A stretch of DNA of 64,000 nucleotides from assembly GCA_023614405.1 (NCBI GenBank), contig CM042696.1, positions 335,721,211 through 335,785,210 on the forward strand. Reading direction: 5' to 3'. The DNA comes from Avena insularis (lineage: Eukaryota > Streptophyta > Magnoliopsida > Poales > Poaceae). Both the position numbers and the translations under genes were made by a program. A model generated the notes under the pieces. That model did not search any database. It was not told where the DNA came from and worked only from the letters and a program-made list of their open reading frames with translations. Positions 56,381 through 64,000 of the stretch are shown here, in pieces (within the stretch, counting starts at the first letter, position 1; the number at the start of each line of letters is the position of its first letter).

Positions 56381-59300
56381 TGTAGCATCCCATCTGTCTA
56401 ACATCTGTAATGCTACATGGTCTAATAATAAAATGCTACCTTCCTACATATAATTGTGCATCATAATTATATCATGCTCATGTCATCATGCCACATTGCA
56501 TTTGAGCATCATATAAAACCCTTTTCATTTGGTTTTTGTCTCATATGCATTTATCAATTGTATTTGGTTCTTAATAAAATGTATTTGCTTCTTGATGAAT
56601 TGTTCATGCCCAAGTTGAGTTGGGGGCATCTCTCTTTTAACTCCACCGCCTTTCTTTATCACCACCCCATAATTCCCCCATCCAAACTATATGTGGGTTT
56701 TTTCACTTCTTTTGGCTCTTGTCTAGCTCATATATATTTAAGATGGATCCACTTCTACTTCCACATGCTCCCATAGATGCATCATGTAGTTTCATGATAT
56801 TGTTACGTGGAGAGCCACGTGGCCACCTTTGCATGCTATGAGAGTAGAATGCCTTATCAAGCTTCCATATGGTTTGTTTGTGAATGTATGCTCATGTTGG
56901 AATATATTGAGTCTATTTATGCATCTAGTGAACACACACACTAGAACTCCCAATTTATATTCACATATGAGCATATTCCATCTAGTCCACTTGGGATACC
57001 AACTCTTTTCTTTTGGCTTGGCCTTAATTCCATATTTTTGGAAGCATGTGTTAATAAATGCCCATGGTATTCACAATTGTTTTCACAAAATAAACATGGC
57101 ATTTATTATTTATGCATGGGCCATGCAAGATCAACCTCCTCCCTTTTCTTTGGCTTTTCCTTCGGTTTTTGGGTGGAGCATGGTTTTTCCTCATGATCAA
57201 GCCTAGCCTCTATCCCTTTCTTTATCTATCTTATGCCATCATCAAGCCCTAACCTTAACCTCACTATATAACCCTAAACCTACACAACACAACACCTAGC
57301 TTCTCACACACTCACCTTTCCTCCCAAAACCGTGACCACCGACCTTTGTGGCTTGGCTCGGCCAAGGCCACCACCTCCCCAACCTAGCTACTCCAACCTA
57401 GCCACCCCACCCGAGCCACCATGGCATGACCAAGTCATGACCATGCCATGTGACCAAACCTTGTGCCCCACCCCTCCAACCTCCTAGCTGGCCTTCTGCT
57501 GGTCGAGATAGATCCCTAGGCGCCTAGCTGGCCAGGTCCTACCTGGTCCACCGACCCGAGAAAGAGAGAAGAAGGAGGTGGCCACACCACCTTTTTCCAC
57601 CCCGGCTAACCCGTGTGCACCCTCCCCTCTGCCTTATCTACTCCCCTCCCTGCTGCGTCGACCTCCAGATCTCACCTGGGCGCTGCCCTTCACCACCCAG
57701 ATCCCCACCGCCCTGCTAGCCATCGCCACCATCTACCACCGCCACCTCGGTCTACTTCTGGTCGCCGATGCTGGGGGAAGTGGGCGTGGAGGCTGGTTGT
57801 CGAGGAAGGTCGAGGAGGACCCCAGGAGGCCGCCTGTACCCGTCATCGAGGAGGAGAAGGACCGGAGCCGAAGACACCGTCGAGGCCGGAGCAAAACCCT
57901 AGGCTGTCGTGCGCCAGCGTCGCCGTCGTCTGCCCACGCCCTGACCCACGGTGAGCCGCTGATCCTCCCAGACAAGCCCCTCCTTGCTGTCTCGTCCTGG
58001 TAGAGCCGGTCCTTCCGTCGAACACTCTCGGTGCACCGACGTTCGCTAGTGTTTTTCCGTCGTCACCCAGCTGTATGCACTTCTGGCCGCGCAGCCGTTC
58101 CCCAGCACCAACCTCAGCCCACCGAAGTGGTAGCCACCGTCTGCGCGGGTGCCGCGTCTCGGGTTCGATCCGTGCCGCGCTCTGTGTTCCGCGAGCGACA
58201 GTTCCGTCAGATACAGGAAGAAAAACAGTAGCGCGGTCCTTTTTCTGTTTACCCCTGGCTTTTTGGTTTGCTTAACCCGCTTCCAGCCAGGCCCACCTAT
58301 CATCCGCCTGGCATCTTTACAAAAAGGCACCGCGTGTTTTGTAGACTCAACCCGCAGTCCCTTGCTGTGCCGCGTGGCGCCTTCCCTCTCACCCGCTGGC
58401 TTGTGGGTCCGCTTGAGCGCCTGGTTTTCCGAGGTTGATCGTGCGTGTGTTGCTATTTGTGCACCCCTGCAGGGTAAATCTTTCTGAAAGCCGTGTCCGC
58501 GGTTATGGACGACTTGGAGCACTGTTTCTCGATCATAGACAAGTATAACTAAAGTTCCTTCTTTAATTTGACTAAATATCTGACTAGTAATTAGTGCAAT
58601 ATTCATGGAATGATTGATAAAACTGCTAACGTATGGGTTGTTCATCCGCTTTCTCGTTGGTAGGCGAGAAAGAGGATGGATCTGTTACTTTAAATTGTTA
58701 TAACTATTGTTTCTAATTAACGGACATCCGTCTATCATTGGTTAGGCAGATGGTTAGCGAGTATCTATAGACTTTTTAGTTATTATCTTTTGCTGCAATT
58801 GCATCACCCCAGGTATATGTCCCCTTTAGAGGCATAAAGACTTGCTGAGTACCCCTAGGGTTTCACACGATAAATTGTTTGATTCAGATGAACAGGTGTA
58901 TTCGCAAGATGGATACTGGGTGGAGGAAACAGATGATGTTGGCAATGATCACTCGGTGTAGAGATTCCGGAGATGGAGATCCATGAGATCTGTGGGCGGA
59001 ATGTGCTTATTTATTTGGCATCTTATGCCGATTTGCTTCTTATCCGTACTCGGATCTTGTTTCCCGCTTCCACTTGATACTCTGTTGATTGCTGTATGAG
59101 GAGCTACCCTAAACTATTGCCATGTGACCAAACCTTGTGCCCCACCCCTCCAACCTCCTAGCTGGCCTTCTGCTGGTCGAGACAGATCCCCATGTGCCCA
59201 GCTGGCCAGGTCCTACCTGGTCCATCGACCCGAGAGAGAGAGAGAAGAAGGAGGTGGCCACACCACCTTTTTCCACCCCGGCTAACCCCGTGTGCACCCT

Positions 59301-62300
59301 CCCCTCTGCCTTATCTACTCTCCTCCCTGCTGCGTCGACCTCCAGATCTCACCTGGGCGCTGCCCTTCACCACCCAGATCCCCATCGCCCTGCTAGCCGT
59401 TGCCACCATCTACCACCTCCACCTCGGTCTACTTCTGGTCGCCGACGCTGGGGGAAGTGGGCGTGGAGGCTGGTTGTCGAGGAAGGCCGAGGAGGACCCC
59501 AGGAGGCCGCCTGTACCTGTCATCGAGGAGGAGAAGGACCGGAGCCGGAGACACCGTCGAGGCCGAAGCAAAACCCTAGGCCGCCGTGCGCCAGCATCGC
59601 CGTCGTCTGCCCACGCCTCGACCCGATCCAGAGCCGCCAGCACACCCACGGTGAGCCGCTGATCCTCCTAGACAAGCCCCTCCTTGATGTCTCGTCCTGG
59701 TAGCGCCGGTCCTTCCGTCGAACGCTCTCGGTGCACCGACGTTCGCTGGTGTTTTTCCGTCGTCACCCCGCAGTATGCACTTCTGGCCGTGCAGCCGTTC
59801 CCCAGCACCAACCTCAGCCCACTACAATGGTAGCCGTAAATGCGCTGCAGCGCGCGTCGCGAGTTCGATCCAAGCGCTCTGTTCCACGGCGACAGTTCCA
59901 TTAGATCTGAGGAAGAAAAATAAGCGCGGTCCTTTTACATTTACCCCTGGATTTTTGGTTTGCTTAACCCGCGTCCAGCCAGGCCCACCTGTCATCCGCC
60001 TGGCATCTTTACAAAAAGGCACCGCGCGTTTTGTAGACTCAACCCGCAGTCCCTGGCTGTGCCGCGTGGCGCCTGCCCTCTCACCCGCTGGCTTGTGGGT
60101 CCCCTTGAGCGCCTGGTCCACCAGTCAATCTTTGTGGCTCAGCTTAGCCGCGGTGAGAAAACTCTGCAGCGCGTCATTTCGCTAGCTCAGCGCCGGGCCC
60201 GCCTGGCAGTTGCTCAGGCTAGATCTAGCTGGGTGTAAAAAGTCTGTTCTTTTCACATTAATAAAAATATTTTCTAGAATTTGTTTAAGTGTTTTTAAAT
60301 CCAGAAATTAATAACTTTTTATTGATAAATCCAAATAATGCAAATAATATATGTTTTTGAATCAGAAAAATATGAGGATTTCAAATATGCCATCCAAAAT
60401 AATGTTTGACTAATTTAAATTTTCTAGATGATTAAATTTGCAATAAATGCCTTTATCTTAATAAATTAATAACTTTAATTCCGTAATTCCAAATTTGACA
60501 AATAATATGTCTAAATCGATCAGCGCGATGATCCCGTTGTAACTATGCATTCCATGATATGAATTGAAGCATGCATCATGTAAATATTAATTATACAGCA
60601 ATGTTTATGGGAGCAAAACATGACTAAAAACCTAATAAAATGCTTTATTCTTGTATCCCACACCTCACCCTTGCCATGCTATGCTATGTCATGTAAATTG
60701 TGCATCATTCATCATGGCATGCTTGGTTGCTTGTCGCATTTTATTCATATGCTTGCGCACTTTATTTATATTGTCCCTTGTTTGTTTGGTTCTTTTCGAA
60801 TAGATGCCGAGCAGGGGAATTATCAGGAATCACATGAGTACTACCCAGATCCATCTCTCGCTTCAACTGAGCTACAAGGCAAGCACTACCACATGCTTGC
60901 ATACATATAGTACCTATTGCTTCTATCTTATTCTTGCATCATGGAGTCGCGATTGCATTAAATTGAATCCCAAGTACTGCATAGCCTTTACTTTTAAACC
61001 CCACCGAGCTTGTTCCTCCATCCCATGAGCCACTACTACAGGAGTTGTTTGAGCCATGCGAGTCGTAGAACAGCATGTGTAGGGTATGTGAGTGTATGAT
61101 GGTTAACGAGGTACCTAAACAACTTAACCTGAGTAGTAATGAGATAACTAATGAAAGAGGCACCGGTGGGCAATATCTGTTATTTGGTTTTTATGCCCAC
61201 TTGTGTCCCGTAGGACCCCGAGTACTTGATTCTTGTTCCTTGACTATCGCACTATCCGCATGTGGGACCATGAATCCCCTTAGCCAGAGCTTGATTCATT
61301 TCTTATTTATTGGTGCCACAAACTAGTTTGGGGCTTTATTACTATCATGTACCTATGCCATGCTTTACTGTTTTATTTACGATTGTGCGTGGAGCACCTG
61401 TACTGTTTTGGATCGTGACACGTTTTCGCTGTATCGACAAGCCCAGTCACACTTTCGGGTTCCCAGTCGTTTACCGCCGTCCACACAAACCCTGGGTCCG
61501 TCTCGTCGCGGGTAGCTTAGTAGGGTGGCCCCCTTGAAATATTTTATGAATCCTGTGATTGCTTTGTCGTGAAAGCCTCGTTGGGTTTTGATTTGGTTTT
61601 TCCGAGGTTGATCGTGCGTGTGTTGCTATTTGTGCACCCCTGCAGGGTAAATCTTTCTGAAAGCCGTGTCCGCGGTTATGGACGACTTGGAGCACAGTTT
61701 CTCGATCATAGACAAGTATAACTAAAGTACCGTCTTTAATTTGACTAAATATCTGACTAGTAATTAGTGCAATATTCATGGAATGATTGATAAAACTGCT
61801 AACAGATGGGTTGTTTGTCCGCTTTCTCGTTGGTAAGCGAGAAGGAGGATGGGTCTGTTACTTTAAACTGTTATAACTGTTGTTTCTAATTAACGGACAT
61901 CCGTCTATCATTGGTTAGGCGGATGGTTAGCGAGTATCTATAGACTTGTTAGTTATTATATTTTGCTGCAATTGCGTCACCCTAGGTATATGTCCCCTTT
62001 AGAGGCATAAAGACTTGCTGAGTACCCCTAGGGTCTCACATGATAAATTGTTTGATTCAGATAAACAGGTGTATTTGCAAGATGGATACTGGGTGGAGGA
62101 AACAGATGATGTTGGCAACGATCACTCGGTGTAGAGATTCCGGGGATGGGGATCCATGAGATCTGTGGGCGGAATGTGCTTATTTATTTGGCATCTTATG
62201 CTGATTTTATTCTTATCCGTACTCGGATCTTGTTTCCCACTTCCGCTTGATACTCTATTGATTGATGTATGAGGAGCTATCCTAAACTATTATCTCTATC

Positions 62301-62587
62301 TAGGATATTTGGATCTTGCCGTATGGCGTTGCAATATTTCTATTTCTTTTAGATGGTATGGCTCTGAGAACTGTTGTAAGGTAGCTTGTATACATACTCA
62401 CTTGTGTATGTATTTGATCTCTTCGCTTTTCGCCTACGCTGCTTGCTCTTGTCCCGATGTTCTTGGAAGTGGTTAGGACGGTCGACGGGCCTACACGTGG
62501 GTGGCCCTGGGCCCCTGCTGTAAAATCCGTATCCACTTTTGGTTCATCCAGGCTTGAACTTAGAGTGTAGGGTCCGAGGTAGTTACA
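56381..62587 (+). repeat. 3' LTR of element C, internally rearranged, 6,207 bp
   Basis: Compared with the 5' LTR it reads: LTR positions 1 to about 2070 (56381-58424), then about 3555-4245 (58425-59117), then a jump back to about 1065 and on to the end (59118-62587). Copies 57443-58424 and 59118-60116 are duplicates, as are 58425-59117 and 61595-62287. The joints lie at TGGT (58424) and in CTATTGCCATG (59117). Confidence 0.9.
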
Positions 62588-64000
62588 GCGCGCCAGCTCG
62601 CCGCGCCCGACCGTCTCGCACAGACCCGCGCCTCACCCTCGTCGCGCACGCTCACGCTCGTCATGATCACCGCAACCCCGCAGTCACCCCCGTTCGCCGC
62701 CGTGTGACCCATGGCTCCCGCACGCCGTCGCAAACACCTCCGCCTCTGCGTAGAGTGCCGTACGCTCCCGACGAATCCACACCGCCCGGTGCCGCGCCAT
62801 TACTTCCGTGATGATCGCCAGGGAACCAAGCACCGCCCCTAGCCTCAGCCATGCCGCTAGCCGCCTGTAGCGTCGTCGCCGACAAGCCCGCGCCCACACC
62901 GTTCGGTCCCCTTGCCGCAGTATAAGTAGAGGCCTCCCCCGCCTCCATTCTCCACACCAACACCCACACCACTCCTCACTGATCCTCCCTCACCCTTCCC
63001 CGGAGCAAGGCGAGCTCTCCCTCGCCGGAATTTGGCCGGAGCCCGCCGCTACAGGAGGAGAAGGGCGCTGTCGATTGGAGCCGCTCCAGGACCTGCCGTG
63101 ACCGCCATTCGAACTGCCGTCTATGACAATGGCGTTCACACCCATCGCCGACCCTAGCTGGAGACCAAGTGAGCCTCGCCGGACCCCCACCGCCGCGTTA
63201 GGTTAAAATCCTCGCCGGAGCTGTTCTTCGTCGACGGTAACTCCCAGCCGTTAGTTTAGATTTAGATCATAGGGCTCAGATTCGCAGATACCGTTTTGGT
63301 TAGTTTTAGTCGCTGACGAGTGGACCCCCTCTGTCAGGAGTCCGCTGTGCCGCGTAGTGCAGTTGGGCCGGCCTGTTTAAGTTTCCCGCGCAGGCCTGGA
63401 GATTCAAATATTGATTTTCTAGTTTAGTTTAAACTAGTTTCTATCCACAGATTCAAAAATCAATTCAGAGAGTTGCACTGAACCAAATTGCATGATTCCA
63501 ATTTTTTTAGAAAGATATTTAAATTATCTATGCAAGCCCATTGGATTTAAATCATTTGGAGTTAGAGATAATATATAGTAAAAATAACAAGACAGAGACT
63601 TTTTCAACTTCAAACATTTTTCAAAAATCAACAATAAATGCTTTTGAGTTGATTTCAACTCTCAAAAATCACATTTGATAAGATCTATCTGAATATGTAA
63701 AAATATTTAGGTTTGCATGCAGTGACTTTGGACTAGTACCAAAATAATGCTATATAGGCATTTCTAGTCACTTTAAATCTAATAAATGATAATCTGAAAC
63801 TTAATAAAATATGACCAACACTTTAAATCACATTCCCGTGTATTAGAATATGTGGTGATGACATGTGTCAACATGATCCTATATTTTAATTGGAGAATAT
63901 TAAATCTTAATTAATTTCAATGAGTAGAAATTACTTTTCTAAAATAAGATAAATAAGAGTAAGTCTTTAATTCATGTGATGATTGTGATGATGCTAGATC
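62588..64000 (+). repeat. LTR B, right part, running off the window
   Basis: It continues LTR B after element C, starting with GCGCG, the second copy of the target duplication. The A/T-rich part from 63300 matches the element E LTR in inverse (for example CAGTGACTTTGGACTAG at 63720 and AGAATATGTGGTGATGACAT at 63845). Distances from the LTR start agree in both. About 1.6 kb of LTR should follow beyond 64000. A TATA-like TATAAGTAGA lies at 62921. Confidence 0.85.
62921..62930 (+). promoter_or_regulatory. TATA box of LTR B
   Basis: TATAAGTAGA is followed by GGCCTCCCCC. It is at the same relative place as the TATAAAAGG box of the element E LTR. Confidence 0.5.

Larger units (their letters stand above)
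32494..62587 (+). mobile_element. Gypsy element C (chromovirus type) with nested element D
   Basis: The parts in order are: 5' LTR 32494-37036; primer-binding site 37039; leader; gag-pol 37889-41135 and 55128-56342, split by element D; polypurine tract 56367-56380; and a rearranged 3' LTR 56381-62587. The target duplication is GCACG at the left and GCGCG at the right, one G-to-A change apart. A chromodomain-like end of integrase and LTRs over 4 kb fit the Tekay/Del clade. Gag-pol has lost its frame, so the element is dead. Confidence 0.92.

Overview
This is a repeat-rich stretch of grass nuclear DNA, most likely Triticeae (wheat, Aegilops, barley or a close relative). The inference rests on the repeat content. 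There are TA-flanked Stowaway MITEs with CTCCCTCC-type ends, an Angela/BARE1-like Copia LTR, long-LTR Ty3/Gypsy chromovirus-like elements, a TAT-type Gypsy element and L1-type LINE fragments, stacked inside one another. There is one apparently intact host gene, and everything else with coding character is a decayed transposable element. No rRNA, functional tRNA or CRISPR was seen. Layout, 1-30 kb: a minus-strand Copia pol relic (1-515); a 1,656-bp solo Copia LTR with a perfect 5-bp target duplication (889-2544); a tandem array of about 40-bp units, each able to fold into two hairpins (4390-5145 and 17603-18998), split by a minus-strand Gypsy element E (5146-17602); A/T-rich DNA with four fragments of an unrecognised repeat whose end folds into a hairpin; a hAT-type MITE inside a larger long-inverted-repeat element (20693-21402); the host gene, a two-exon F-box/kelch-repeat gene like Arabidopsis At1g51550 (exons 22618-22990 and 25674-26644), whose 2.7-kb intron holds three Stowaway MITEs; and three LINE remnants (27011-30114). 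Layout, 30-64 kb: a nested stack that can be ordered from LTR ends and target duplications. A LINE is broken by LTR A (from 30115), broken by LTR B (31565-32493, resuming 62588-64000). LTR B is broken by Gypsy element C (32494-62587; LTRs 4.5 and 6.2 kb), and C's integrase is broken by TAT-type Gypsy element D (41136-55127, minus strand, perfect CATGG target duplication). B belongs to the same LTR family as E. A and C share a different LTR start. Within each Gypsy element the usual parts can be followed: LTR promoter, primer-binding site, gag, protease, reverse transcriptase, RNase H, integrase and polypurine tract. All are disabled by stops, frameshifts or lost catalytic residues. Element D also carries a seven-exon gene on the strand opposite gag-pol (42731-46962), with a domain I recognise as Pfam Transposase_28 ('putative gypsy type transposon') and a coiled-coil region. 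Element E has an extra ORF between its primer-binding site and gag (12330-13093). The 3' LTR of C is internally rearranged. These features, the double-hairpin array and the hairpin-ended repeat are the least ordinary parts of the window. No new defence or metabolic system was found.
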